Source: Mucilaginibacter phenanthrenivorans (GTDB lineage: Bacteria; Bacteroidota; Bacteroidia; Sphingobacteriales; Sphingobacteriaceae). Taken from it: a DNA stretch of 64,000 bases. Location of the stretch: the NCBI RefSeq assembly GCF_024721155.1, contig NZ_JAHVAP010000016.1, positions 1 to 64,000 on the forward strand. The letters run 5' to 3'. The translations under genes and the position numbers were made by a program. The notes under the pieces are model-generated. The model did not search any database, had not been told where the DNA came from, and was given only the letters and a program-made list of their open reading frames with translations. This document shows positions 42,935-52,041 of the stretch, piece by piece (the stretch's first letter is position 1; every line of letters begins with the position of its first letter).

Positions 42935-45370
42935 TCATTCGCCTCTCAAACTTTTAACGGGGTTCATCATGGCTGCTTTAATCGATTGAAAGCTTATGGT
43001 CAATAGGGCTATAAAGATTGCCACGATGCCCGACAATGCAAACATCCACCAGCTTATCGCGATACGGTAAACAAAATTTTGCAGCCAGCGGTCCATCAAA
43101 TACCAGGCGACGGGAGATGCGACTACCAATGCAGCCAGCACCAGGACGACGAAATCTTTGGAGAGCATTAGGGTAATATTGCTGACACTTGCGCCAAGCA
43201 CTTTCCGTATCCCGATCTCTGCGGTTCTTCTTTTAGTGGTAAATATGGTCAGGCCAAATAATCCAATGCAGGAAATAAAGATAACAATGATTGTTGCTGC
43301 GTTAATCAGCTTTGCTGTCCGGTAATCCTTTTCATACAAAAGCGCTATCGATTCATCAAAAAAACGAAAGTCAAATACCTCCCCCGGATACATCGCCTTC
43401 CATGATCTTTCGATCATTGCCAGGGTTGTCTTCAATGCTGCCGCCTTTTCGCCGCTGACTGTCAGCTTAACGGCGAGGTCCTGCTGCACCTTTGGAATAT
43501 TCACGATACAAACGGGTTTGATGGTTTCGTGGAAGGATTTTTCATGAAAGTCGGCAACTACGCCCACAATGGGGTAAGGCTTGTTTTGATAATGCAGCAT
43601 TTTTCCGATAGCTTCCTGTGGTTCACGAAGCCCAAGCAAGTGCAAAAAGGTTTCATTAATAACATATTCCTTCAAGCTGTCCGCCGGTAAAAGGTTCCGT
43701 CCGGCAAGCAGCTTCATACCGTATAGCGACAAATAATGTTCATCTCCTGACAATTCAGGTATACGGGTCTCAGCTCCGTTTATCCCGTTCAATTTCAGCG
43801 CGATGTTGCCATCTCTGCCGTCCATAGGCGTGTACTGTTCGCTGGCTACCATATTTACGCCCGGGATCTGTTTCAATTGTTGTGCAAGTACATTCATTTG
43901 TTTTGCAGGAGCCTTACGGCTGGTTGGCAAGATAACAATGGCATCGGTATTGAAACCTATCGCTTTGCTGCGGGTATAGCTTAATTGCTGGTGAACAACC
44001 AGGCTGCCGATAATAAAAACAAGCGACAGGGTGAATTGAAAAACAATTAATCCTTTTCTCAGCCACCAATGTCGGCCACCGGGGGTTGCAGTACCCCGCA
44101 GGCTTAAAGCCGGGGCGTAGGCCGCTAATGTCCTTGCAGGGTACAGGCCCGCAAATAAGCAAGTTACCAGCGTTATCGCTGATATGAAAAGAAGGGTATT
44201 GGTTTCCATCAGCCTGAAACTGACTCCAGGGGGAATAAATGCCTTAAATACAGAAAGTACTGGGTTAACCGATAACAAGGCAATGATCAAGGCAAAAAAA
44301 GTTACCAGAAATGTTTCTATAAGGAACTGCAGCATGATACCTGTCTTGCTGCTTCCCATGATTTTCCTAACCGCCATTTCCCGCGTGCGCTGAATGGATT
44401 GGGCGGTGGCAAGGTTGACGAAGTTAACCAGGGCGAGCAGCAGTATGAATACAGCGGTGCCTATCATTCCATATACAATGGGGAGGTCAGCCGTGCGGAT
44501 CGGATTTTCCACAACATCTGCATCAAAGTGCACTTTGGTAATTGGTTCCAGCCACAGGTTGAGTTTGACATCCGGGTTTTTCGGGGCATAGGCTTTAACG
44601 ATAGCGGCAAACCCGGCATTTACCTTGTCCTGACTGGTACCCGGAGCCAATTTAACAAAAGCCTGGGTGGACATATGGTTCCAGTCGTCGGCAAAAGCCT
44701 TTTTCAGGAAACTGTTTTGCACGGTACTGTAAGAAATAAAATCGGTAAAGGCGAAGTCTGTATTTTTCTTCCAGTCTTCAACAATTCCTGAGATCTGTAC
44801 GCGGAGCGAATCGTCATAAACAATCTCCCGGCCAAGCAAGCTCCCGGGATCAACGTAACCAAAATATTTTTGTGCCCGGCTCAGGGTAAGCACTACTTTA
44901 TAAGGCTGATTTAAAGCAGTCTCTTGATTTCCGGCAAGCCAGTGGTAACTAAATATCTTGAAATATTGAGGCTCTGCTACTATTGTGCCCGGATAGTACG
45001 CTCCGTCGATTGAACTGTCAAACTTTTTGACCCGCTTATTGCCGTCAGGCACAGTTATTTTGGCATAATACATGCTTACTGCAGAAATCGCTTCCACGCC
45101 AGGAAGTTCACGACGGGTAGCAGCCACCGACGAAAAGGGCACTTTACTCATGACGTCCTGATCGCCAGCAGCAAAATGAGAGGTAGTCATCACCCGGAAG
45201 ATGCGATCCTTATCCGGATGGAAGGTATCAAAGCTTAATTCATAACCGGAGATCAGGTAAATGACTACGCAAGCGCATATCCCTAAAGCCAATCCAAGAA
45301 CATTAATTGAGGTATATATTTTATTGCGCCAGAGGATGCGCCAGGCTGTCTTGAAATAGTTGGTAAACAT
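42935..45370 (-). CDS. FtsX/MacB-type ABC transporter permease 4
   Basis: An 811-residue paralogue, the most upstream and most divergent of the four. Starts MFTNYFKTAWRILWRNKIYT; TM1 is GLALGICACVVIYLISGYEL. The first FtsX motif is MAVRKIMGSSKTGIMLQFL, the second IGIRKVLGASVSNITLMLS, preceded by TTKRRTAE rather than the AEQRSKE of the others. It ends SIKAAMMNPVKSLRGE. Separated from permease 3 by the 478-base gap with the orphan terminator, so it is probably a separate transcript. No ATPase, regulator or membrane-fusion protein lies nearby. Confidence 0.87.
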   Translation of the reverse strand: MFTNYFKTAWRILWRNKIYTSINVLGLALGICACVVIYLISGYELSFDTFHPDKDRIFRVMTTSHFAAGDQDVMSKVPFSSVAATRRELPGVEAISAVSMYYAKITVPDGNKRVKKFDSSIDGAYYPGTIVAEPQYFKIFSYHWLAGNQETALNQPYKVVLTLSRAQKYFGYVDPGSLLGREIVYDDSLRVQISGIVEDWKKNTDFAFTDFISYSTVQNSFLKKAFADDWNHMSTQAFVKLAPGTSQDKVNAGFAAIVKAYAPKNPDVKLNLWLEPITKVHFDADVVENPIRTADLPIVYGMIGTAVFILLLALVNFVNLATAQSIQRTREMAVRKIMGSSKTGIMLQFLIETFLVTFFALIIALLSVNPVLSVFKAFIPPGVSFRLMETNTLLFISAITLVTCLFAGLYPARTLAAYAPALSLRGTATPGGRHWWLRKGLIVFQFTLSLVFIIGSLVVHQQLSYTRSKAIGFNTDAIVILPTSRKAPAKQMNVLAQQLKQIPGVNMVASEQYTPMDGRDGNIALKLNGINGAETRIPELSGDEHYLSLYGMKLLAGRNLLPADSLKEYVINETFLHLLGLREPQEAIGKMLHYQNKPYPIVGVVADFHEKSFHETIKPVCIVNIPKVQQDLAVKLTVSGEKAAALKTTLAMIERSWKAMYPGEVFDFRFFDESIALLYEKDYRTAKLINAATIIVIFISCIGLFGLTIFTTKRRTAEIGIRKVLGASVSNITLMLSKDFVVLVLAALVVASPVAWYLMDRWLQNFVYRIAISWWMFALSGIVAIFIALLTISFQSIKAAMMNPVKSLRGE

Positions 45371-45507
45371 TTGAATTGGCTTTAAGTGAACGGCTTAAAA
45401 TAGACTATCAAAATAACCAATAAATTCGATGCCAAATAATAACTTTTTAATTATAAGATACTTATAACAAATTAACATAGAAAGCTGTATCGAAAACGAA
45501 CAGAATG

Positions 45508-45518
45508 TGTCCGGTTTT
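45508..45518. promoter_or_regulatory. TGTCCGGTTTT motif between permease 4 and the serine hydrolase
   Basis: Exact copy of the motif at 42601. It lies between divergent genes, so it could act on permease 4 (138 bases from its ATG) or on the hydrolase at 45599. Confidence 0.3.
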
Positions 45519-45598
45519 ATTGCCTGGTGACTAGGGGTTGACCTGTCCTGAAATAGCTATTGATGCAACGTTTCCAAACGATACGATGTCGTATGGAT

Positions 45599-47101
45599 AT
45601 GACGAAAAAATTACTATTATCAGTTATAATGCTGATCATAACAAATAGATGGGCCAACGCCCAGGATATCCCAGCCAAATTAGATAGTTTGTTTAATTAT
45701 CAATACACATCCCGGCAGTTAATCGGGAATGTATTGGTTGCTGAAGATGGGAAGGTATTATATCAAAAATCATTTGGCTATGCTGATATTCCTAACAAAA
45801 TTCCAAATAACGACCAGTCAATTTTTGAGATAGGGTCCATTTCCAAAACCCTTACCTCAACCGCAATTTTACAGTTAGTACAAAAAAAGAAGATCGGTTT
45901 AAATGACCCATATAAAAAATATTTTCCCGGTTTCCCCTATCCGGATATTACTATACGGAATTTGCTTTCCCATACTTCGGGTTTGCCAAGAGACAGGTCG
46001 GATGTTTTTGACACACTGAGGAAAATACAGCCCGAAAGGATGTTTGATTATCATGATATTTTACCGGCATTGGAAAAATATCACAGGCCTTTAATTTTTA
46101 AACCGGGTGATAAATGGGCGTACAGCAATATTGGTTATAACCTGCTGGCAGTATTAATAGAAAAAGTTACTAACCTGCCATTTAATGTTTATATGAAAAA
46201 AAATATTTTTATCCCGGCAGGTATGGCGGATACCTATGTTAAAACCCTGTCCGATCCTAAAAACAGCCATTTGGTTAAAGGTTACTTTCATGACAAGCAT
46301 TATCTAAACGAATTAAAAGAAGCAGACCCTAACTGGGAAAAAGGCTATACACTATTTGTAGGTGAAGGCTACGTGTTCAGCACTACACCCGATATGTTAA
46401 AATTTGACGAGGCTTTGTACAACAATAAATTAGTATCGGCCGCATTATTGGCTGAAGCATATAAGCCAACTATATTAAATAATGGCCAAAAGGCAATTGC
46501 AGAAGGAGGCGGAGCAAGTAAGCTTTCCTACGGCTTGGGATGGTTTATTTTGAATGACACCACGGCAGGCCGGATCGTACTGCATTCGGGTTATAATCCT
46601 GGCGTATGGACTATCTTTTTTAGAAATATTTCAAAGAAGCAGAGCGTTATTATTTTGTCGAATGGGGAGATGGGACGCAATTTTGAAAGGGGCCTGAATG
46701 CTATGAACCTGTTAAACCATAAACACCTGGTAGCCAATAAACTATCAATGGCCGGGGTTTATATTAATACCTTATATGAGCAGGGACCCGATGCTGCTAT
46801 TATACGGCTAATTCAAATGAGAAGCGATACCGCGAATTTTTTTTATGCCGAGGGGCAGATGAATTATTTAGCTAACGAGTTGCTGGATAATGGATTCACC
46901 GATAAAGGCCTGGAAGCATCTAAGATTACTGTTTTGATGACGCCAACGGCTGCCTGGTTGTATAAAGCTTATGGTGATTTGCTGCTTAAAGCAGATAAAA
47001 AACAAGATGCCGTAAAAATGTATAAAAAAACACTGGCTTTAAAGCCAGACGATAAGGGAGCAAAAGAAGCCTTAATGAAATTAGGAGAAAAAGAGCATTA
47101 A
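45599..47101 (+). CDS. Secreted serine hydrolase of the class C beta-lactamase family with a TPR tail
   Basis: About 500 residues; the ATG at 45599 gives a good signal peptide (MTKKLLLSVIMLI...WANAQ), earlier in-frame starts from 45560 do not. Catalytic motifs of the class C/PBP4-like fold: SISK (S80, K83), YSN (Y175) and HSG (H329). The C-terminal part (about 430-500) carries a TPR-like helical repeat (AYGDLLLKADKKQDAVKMYKKTLALKPDDKGAKEAL). It is likely a D-aminopeptidase, esterase or peptidoglycan-related enzyme rather than a true antibiotic-degrading lactamase. A 26-base tandem duplication spans its stop codon. Confidence 0.88.
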   Translation: MTKKLLLSVIMLIITNRWANAQDIPAKLDSLFNYQYTSRQLIGNVLVAEDGKVLYQKSFGYADIPNKIPNNDQSIFEIGSISKTLTSTAILQLVQKKKIGLNDPYKKYFPGFPYPDITIRNLLSHTSGLPRDRSDVFDTLRKIQPERMFDYHDILPALEKYHRPLIFKPGDKWAYSNIGYNLLAVLIEKVTNLPFNVYMKKNIFIPAGMADTYVKTLSDPKNSHLVKGYFHDKHYLNELKEADPNWEKGYTLFVGEGYVFSTTPDMLKFDEALYNNKLVSAALLAEAYKPTILNNGQKAIAEGGGASKLSYGLGWFILNDTTAGRIVLHSGYNPGVWTIFFRNISKKQSVIILSNGEMGRNFERGLNAMNLLNHKHLVANKLSMAGVYINTLYEQGPDAAIIRLIQMRSDTANFFYAEGQMNYLANELLDNGFTDKGLEASKITVLMTPTAAWLYKAYGDLLLKADKKQDAVKMYKKTLALKPDDKGAKEALMKLGEKEH

Positions 47102-47126
47102 TGAAATTAGGAGAAAAAGAGCATTA
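47075..47126 (+). repeat. 26-base tandem duplication over a stop codon
   Basis: Two exact adjacent copies (47075-47100 and 47101-47126) of a 26-base unit that starts ATGAAATTAGGAG. The first copy encodes the last residues (MKLGEKEH); the second lies just after the stop and is silent. The gene end is unchanged, so this looks like a recent slip or recombination event. Confidence 0.85.
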
Positions 47127-47187
47127 ATTCATTCTTAAATCTTATGAATCTTAGTTCTTACCTTAGATGTTCCAATAACAGCCAAAA

Positions 47188-48096
47188 ATGAAATTCAAAT
47201 TCCTTTCCCTTCTGTTAATCGTTACTTCAACCGCTTTCTCCCAAACAGACGCAAAGCTCACCGCCAAACTACAGGATGCCATTAAAGGCTTTAACGGAAA
47301 CGTAGGCATCTATGTACAAAATCTTAAAATGGGAAAAACTGTTGCTATAAATGCTGATACTTTATTCCCAACCGCCAGCATGATAAAGGTGAGCATTCAA
47401 TGCGGTTTGATGGATAAAATTGAAAAAGGAGAGATACAATACAACCAAAAATTGGTTTACCGTGATTCGTTGTTATATAAGGGTGAAGATATTTTAGGAT
47501 CATTTAAGGATGGGGATACGATCGAAGTCAGCAAGGTCGCATTGTTAATGATCACCATGAGCGATAACACCGCCAGCCTTTGGCTACAGAAGTTGGTTGG
47601 CGGCGAATACATCAATAACTGGCTTGATCAAAACGGCTTCAAGGTGATGCGCGTTAACTCCCGTGTTCCCGGTCGCGAGGCTATCCGTGCAAAATATGGC
47701 TGGGGGGTTACTACACCATACGAAATGTGCCGGTTGTTCACCATGATAAGAGATGGCAGGGCCGTAAGCGAGGCTGCAAGCGAACGCATGTACCGCAACA
47801 TGGGCCGGATCTTTTGGGACGAGAATGCACTGTCGCAAATTCCGCCTTACATCCGGAACATATCAAAACAAGGTGCTGTAGATGCATCGCGATCTGAAAC
47901 CGTATTGGTAAATGCTCCGCATGGTGACTATGTTTTTTCCATCATCACCAATAACAATAAGGACCAGCGCTGGGTAAAGGATAACGAGGCTGATGTGCTG
48001 ATTAAAAAGGTATCGGCGTTATTATGGAACTACTATGAACCCAACAGTAAATGGAAACCACCCGTTGGGATTGATAAGTATATGCTGAATGAATAG
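47188..48096 (+). CDS. Secreted class A beta-lactamase-like serine hydrolase
   Basis: A 302-residue periplasmic protein with signal MKFKFLSLLLIVTSTAFSQ. Class A fold motifs: S64-x-x-K67 (ASMIK), the SDN loop (S125-N127, MSDNTAS) and a Glu in PGREA (E164) at the position of the general base. The KTG triad is replaced by KQG (227-229), which differs from true lactamases. It belongs to the beta-lactamase2 (PF13354-like) serine hydrolases; resistance cannot be inferred. Neighbour of the class C-like hydrolase 86 bases upstream; the two may share a cell-wall role. Confidence 0.82.
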   Translation: MKFKFLSLLLIVTSTAFSQTDAKLTAKLQDAIKGFNGNVGIYVQNLKMGKTVAINADTLFPTASMIKVSIQCGLMDKIEKGEIQYNQKLVYRDSLLYKGEDILGSFKDGDTIEVSKVALLMITMSDNTASLWLQKLVGGEYINNWLDQNGFKVMRVNSRVPGREAIRAKYGWGVTTPYEMCRLFTMIRDGRAVSEAASERMYRNMGRIFWDENALSQIPPYIRNISKQGAVDASRSETVLVNAPHGDYVFSIITNNNKDQRWVKDNEADVLIKKVSALLWNYYEPNSKWKPPVGIDKYMLNE

Positions 48097-48131
48097 TTGA
48101 TTAGAGATTAGAGACCAGAGTTTAGAGGTTG
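48097..48131. repeat. TGATTAGAGATTAGAGACC word repeat
   Basis: TTGATTAGAGATTAGAGACC then AGAGTTTAGAGG just after the hydrolase stop. This is the reverse complement of the word family at 32200 and in leuS at 12339. Confidence 0.5.
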
Positions 48132-48182
48132 GTTTTTATTTGGCGGGAAACCTGGATTAAGGGTATATGGTTACATAATAAT

Positions 48183-48533
48183 TTACTTAACCCCAATCTC
48201 TCTTTTAACCTTTACCGGTAGCTTTTCGGCAATTAACCGGTACGATTGTTTTAAATAATACTCCCATTCCTGCCGTGTGAGCCTGCTGATATCATCAATT
48301 TGCACCCATTTGTAACGGGCAACATATTTCTGTGCCGAAAAGCCATCTTTGGAAATAATCTCTTCGAAATCCTCCGCGGGTACTTTAACAGCCGCTGAAA
48401 CCGGTACCTCATCTGGAGACGTGAATAAAAAGGTTTTGCCGCCAACGTTAAAGCATAAATGCGAACCCAGTTTTATACCTTCCGTTACTCCGGGAAATTG
48501 GTTGCAAAGGGTTTGGAGGTCTTCTATGGTCAT
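48183..48533 (-). CDS. MmcQ/YjbR family DNA-binding-like protein
   Basis: A 116-residue cytoplasmic protein of the YjbR/MmcQ (CyaY-like fold) family: FPGVTEGIKLGSHLCFNVGGKTFLFTS, then VKVPAEDFEEII and YKWVQIDDISRLTRQEWEYYLKQSYRLIAEKL. Molecular role of the family is unclear. Its start is one base after the stop of the acyltransferase upstream (minus strand 48535), so they form a two-gene operon. Confidence 0.85.
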   Translation of the reverse strand: MTIEDLQTLCNQFPGVTEGIKLGSHLCFNVGGKTFLFTSPDEVPVSAAVKVPAEDFEEIISKDGFSAQKYVARYKWVQIDDISRLTRQEWEYYLKQSYRLIAEKLPVKVKREIGVK

Positions 48534-48534
48534 A

Positions 48535-49668
48535 TTATACCCGGTTTAGTATTTTATATTTTACTACCCATTTTGCTGCAATAGCGCGGCAGGGTTTTTC
48601 TACAAAAATAAATATCAGGTAGCTTATTGCAATTGCTAACGCGAGGGTTGACACAAATATAAATACCATACTTAGCGCAGTGTGATATGAAAACAAAGAA
48701 GCCATAGTGATTAGCAATGGCATGTGTATTAAGTAAAAACTATAAGAGATATCGCCAAAAAAGGTAAATATACGATGCTCAAGAAATTTAGCGGTGTTTT
48801 TGCTTGCAAGTGCGGTGACGATGATAATAACTGAACCGATCGCAATGATATAATTGCTCCAGATAAATTTATAAGGCCACGGCCATGCAAGTATTGGGTT
48901 CAAAAACTCCAGCGTATTGTTATAAAAAAACAGAGCCAATAATAAGATTGCCCCGGTATAAATCCACTTCCATCCGCTTACCTTTAAAACCATTTGATGC
49001 TTGTATTTAGCAAGTAGAATTCCCAAATGAAATATTGGCAAGGGCCAGTAATCACCCCGGCAGGAACAGGTGGTTACCAGGACGAGAAACAGTAGGTTAC
49101 AAGACAAGTTTTCTTTTGCAGCTACCCTTATTAAAAAAGGCAGGAACAGGGATATGTTCATTTCAATTATCAGCGACCAGATTGGCGGATCGATAAGTGA
49201 CTTTTTAAATTGAGGGCCGATGAGCAAAATTGTCTTTAGCAATTCCAGGAAATTTTCTTTATTCCACGGCCAGGTCCAGAAGCTTTGGATCCATCCTGAA
49301 AAAGGCGCCATGCTGGCTTTGTTAAATACAAATTGCTTTAATATCACCGAAAAAACAATCGCGAAAATTAATGCAGGGTAAATCCGAAAAATTCGTTTTA
49401 GGTAAAACCCTGTAAGTTTCAGCGGCCTTTTATCATCAATAAAAGGCAGGCTGAGTACAAAACCACTCAAAACAAAAAAAAACATCACGGCCGCGTTGCC
49501 ATTAAAAAATGTTATTAAAGGAGTTGAGTTAATTACCGGAACTGATAGTATAGTTGCTTTTATTCCTAAAAAATGGCCAAAGAAAACCGTCAATGCAGCT
49601 AACCCACGTAAACTGTCTAATTGCCTGTACCGGCGAGGATTGTCGGTACCGTGGATTATTTTTTCCAT
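48535..49668 (-). CDS. Acyltransferase 3 family membrane protein
   Basis: Integral membrane acyltransferase of 377 residues (OafA/OatA-like), about ten TM helices. The N-terminal catalytic motif is QLDSLRGLAALTVFFGHF, with the key His at the end; FFFVLSGFVLSLPF follows, and YSFYLIHMP is the late family motif. Acts on extracytoplasmic sugars (O-acetylation of peptidoglycan, LPS or exopolysaccharide); target not determinable. No SGNH domain is fused. First gene of a two-gene operon with yjbR. Confidence 0.87.
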   Translation of the reverse strand: MEKIIHGTDNPRRYRQLDSLRGLAALTVFFGHFLGIKATILSVPVINSTPLITFFNGNAAVMFFFVLSGFVLSLPFIDDKRPLKLTGFYLKRIFRIYPALIFAIVFSVILKQFVFNKASMAPFSGWIQSFWTWPWNKENFLELLKTILLIGPQFKKSLIDPPIWSLIIEMNISLFLPFLIRVAAKENLSCNLLFLVLVTTCSCRGDYWPLPIFHLGILLAKYKHQMVLKVSGWKWIYTGAILLLALFFYNNTLEFLNPILAWPWPYKFIWSNYIIAIGSVIIIVTALASKNTAKFLEHRIFTFFGDISYSFYLIHMPLLITMASLFSYHTALSMVFIFVSTLALAIAISYLIFIFVEKPCRAIAAKWVVKYKILNRV

Positions 49669-49793
49669 TTGCTAAAGCTGCATAATAATAACTCTACGTG
49701 CGCGTTGCTGAATTAGTTGCTTAACAGCAGGCAGCATTTGGCTTTTTTATTTTATAATAATAACTTACCGCACCAACATCTTCAAGAAAAAAA

Positions 49794-50606
49794 ATGAGAA
49801 GGAACGCCGTTATATTAATTGCCATTGCCGGCCTGTTGCTTTGCAGTGCAAGGCTTTTTGCCCAACCAACTGCCGATGGCAATTATTATACATCTTTTGA
49901 TAATACAAAAATTTATTACGAGGTTAAAGGCAATGGCTACCCTGTAATTTTACTTCACGGTTTTTCAGGCACTTCGCAGGGCTGGAAAAGCGGCGAAATG
50001 TACAATGATCTGCTCAAGGCTGGTTATAAAGTGATTATACTGGATATGCGGGGTAATGGCAAGTCAGACAAGCCGCATATCGACGCGGGCTATTCGAATG
50101 ACGCTGAAGCAAAGGACGTGATAGGCCTGGCTACCGAGCTTAAGCTAAAAAACTATGATGTTGTGGGTTACTCACGCGGATCTATTATTTTGTCAAGGTT
50201 GTTAGTTTTAGATAAGCGCCTGCATAAGGCGGTAATGGGTGGCATGGGCGATGCGTATACCAATCCGGAATGGCCCCGACGGGTACACGCCTACAAGGCA
50301 TTAATGGGCGACACCAGCCTGCACGATGTTGATGACATGGTGAAATATATCCATTCACAGCCATTTGACGTATTAGCCCTTACCCTGCAGCAAAAATGGC
50401 AGCCGTCAACCAGTAAAAAGGAATTAGCTACTGTAAAGATTCCCGTGTTGATTATCCGCGGCACCTCGGATATGGAAAATGGATCAGAAACCGGATTGAA
50501 CAAAATGATGCCCCGTTCAGAACTGATGTATGTTCCCGGAAACCACAATACGGCCAGCAGGAACACCGAATTTTCAGCAGCCGTGCTTGGTTTTCTGAAG
50601 AATTGA
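49794..50606 (+). CDS. Secreted alpha/beta hydrolase
   Basis: A 270-residue exported hydrolase with signal MRRNAVILIAIAGLLLCSARLFAQ. Oxyanion-hole motif HGFSG (55-59), nucleophile S127 in GYSRGS, and a plausible catalytic Asp226 (RGTSDMEN) and His251 (PGNHNTA). Typical esterase/haloperoxidase-like domain with no lid insertion. Substrate unknown. Next gene starts 92 bases later; both face the same way but may be separate. Confidence 0.85.
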   Translation: MRRNAVILIAIAGLLLCSARLFAQPTADGNYYTSFDNTKIYYEVKGNGYPVILLHGFSGTSQGWKSGEMYNDLLKAGYKVIILDMRGNGKSDKPHIDAGYSNDAEAKDVIGLATELKLKNYDVVGYSRGSIILSRLLVLDKRLHKAVMGGMGDAYTNPEWPRRVHAYKALMGDTSLHDVDDMVKYIHSQPFDVLALTLQQKWQPSTSKKELATVKIPVLIIRGTSDMENGSETGLNKMMPRSELMYVPGNHNTASRNTEFSAAVLGFLKN

Positions 50607-50698
50607 TATCCATCAACCGGGAACCAAAAGGATGCTGTAAATCAAATTATTACGCGTGCGTTAAAACAATAGGTATCTTTTTTCCTTTTTAGTTGATT

Positions 50699-51913
50699 AT
50701 GAGTAGAATTTTATTATTGTTTTTTTGCTGTTTGTTACCTTGCGTATTGTTGGCTCAAACGCCTAACGATACCGCTAATATAAAAGTAGATACAACGGGC
50801 CAACGTGACCTTTTAGATATCGGCACCTCTTTATTTAAATTAAAAAAGAGGTCGGACAACACCGAAAAAAAGCAGGTGTATTTTTCAATCCTGCCTATCT
50901 CAACGTCGGTACCCGGCGGTAGCAAGGCGTTGGTTACCTCTACAACAGCCGGCTTCTATTTGGGCGAAAGGAAAACCACTTATATCTCCAGCGTAACGTT
51001 TGCTCCATATTTTAACTTAAAAGGAAGATACGGACTGCCTATTCATTCCAGTATCTGGACACCTGACAATGCTTACAATATACAAGGCGATACCCGCTTT
51101 TTAGTTTACCCGCAGTACACCTGGGGCCAGGGTGGCAGGCGGCAGGAGGCCGACAAGCTCCTGGTGAATTTTAATTATATCCGCTTTTATCAAAGTGTGC
51201 TTAAGCGGATAAAGCCTTATTTTTACGTGGGCATTGGTTATAACCTGGATTATTATTTCGGCATAAGTACGAAAGACAGTGGCTCACCGGTTACGTTGCG
51301 CGACTTTACACAATATCAATATGGAACAGATGGAGGGAATTCATTTTCATCGGGCCTTACATTAAACGCCGTTTACGATACACGGCAAAATTCCATCAAC
51401 CCGCTACCCGGCATATTTGCCAGTTTTATTTACCGGCACAACGCCGGGTTTATGGGTAGTGATAACAACGCACAATCAGTGTATATGGACTTTCGAAAAT
51501 ACATTTCACTGACTGATGCCGGGCCGAAAAGCGTGATCGCCATGTGGGCCTATTACTGGACAACCATTTCACACGGTACCCCCTTCCTTAGTTTACCGGG
51601 AATTGGAAATGACCCTTATCAGCGATCAGGTAGAGGAATTGAGCAAAACCGCTATAGAGGTGAAGCACTTATTTATTATGAAGCAGAATATCGCCGGGAT
51701 ATAACAGACAACGGACTATTTGGCTTTGTTTTGTTCGCCAACTTTAATTCAGCCAGTGAACCGAATAGTCGCAAATTTGTTTATATTAACCCGGCCGCCG
51801 GTGGCGGTCTGCGTATAAAGTTCAATAAAAAATCCGCTACGAATATTGCTCTTGACTATGGTTTCAGTAAAGGTTACAACGGGTTGGGAATTGGATTGGG
51901 AGAAGCTTTCTAA
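50699..51913 (+). CDS. BamA/Omp85-type surface antigen barrel without POTRA domains
   Basis: About 404 residues (ATG at 50699; TTG at 50693 in frame). Signal MSRILLLFFCCLLPCVLLAQ. The rest is a 16-strand-type barrel of the bacterial surface antigen (D15) family; it contains GLTLNAVYDTRQNSINPLPGIFASF and GEALIYYEAEYRRDI as barrel motifs, and ends with a GLGIGLGEAF strand. No POTRA repeats precede the barrel, so it cannot be BamA or TamA itself. Some such proteins are fused to or paired with phospholipases or metallophosphatases; none is adjacent except the hydrolase upstream. Confidence 0.8.
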   Translation: MSRILLLFFCCLLPCVLLAQTPNDTANIKVDTTGQRDLLDIGTSLFKLKKRSDNTEKKQVYFSILPISTSVPGGSKALVTSTTAGFYLGERKTTYISSVTFAPYFNLKGRYGLPIHSSIWTPDNAYNIQGDTRFLVYPQYTWGQGGRRQEADKLLVNFNYIRFYQSVLKRIKPYFYVGIGYNLDYYFGISTKDSGSPVTLRDFTQYQYGTDGGNSFSSGLTLNAVYDTRQNSINPLPGIFASFIYRHNAGFMGSDNNAQSVYMDFRKYISLTDAGPKSVIAMWAYYWTTISHGTPFLSLPGIGNDPYQRSGRGIEQNRYRGEALIYYEAEYRRDITDNGLFGFVLFANFNSASEPNSRKFVYINPAAGGGLRIKFNKKSATNIALDYGFSKGYNGLGIGLGEAF

Positions 51914-52032
51914 GTAACATTTTTAATATATTAGCAATAAATATAATTATTATTACATAAATAGGTTATATTTATCCTCACAAGCCCTTCCCATATTTAT
52001 TTTGCATTCATCCACTTTTTTAGATTTAAATT

Positions 52033-52040
52033 TAGCTTTG
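52033..52040 (+). promoter_or_regulatory. TAGCTTTG box next to the response-regulator ATG
   Basis: An exact TAnnTTTG match ending one base before the ATG at 52042. If used as a -7 element the transcript would start within or at the start codon (leaderless), which is unusual; it could also be chance. Confidence 0.3.
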
Positions 52041-52041
52041 C

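Noticed and set aside
44399..44791. Plus-strand open frame of 130 codons inside permease 4
   Set aside because: Shadow of the permease; no motif, no start context, composition typical of antisense reading.
45599..48096. Antibiotic-resistance beta-lactamases
   Set aside because: Family motifs are present but the KTG box is altered in one and the other has a TPR tail; both belong to broad serine hydrolase groups, so resistance is not supported.
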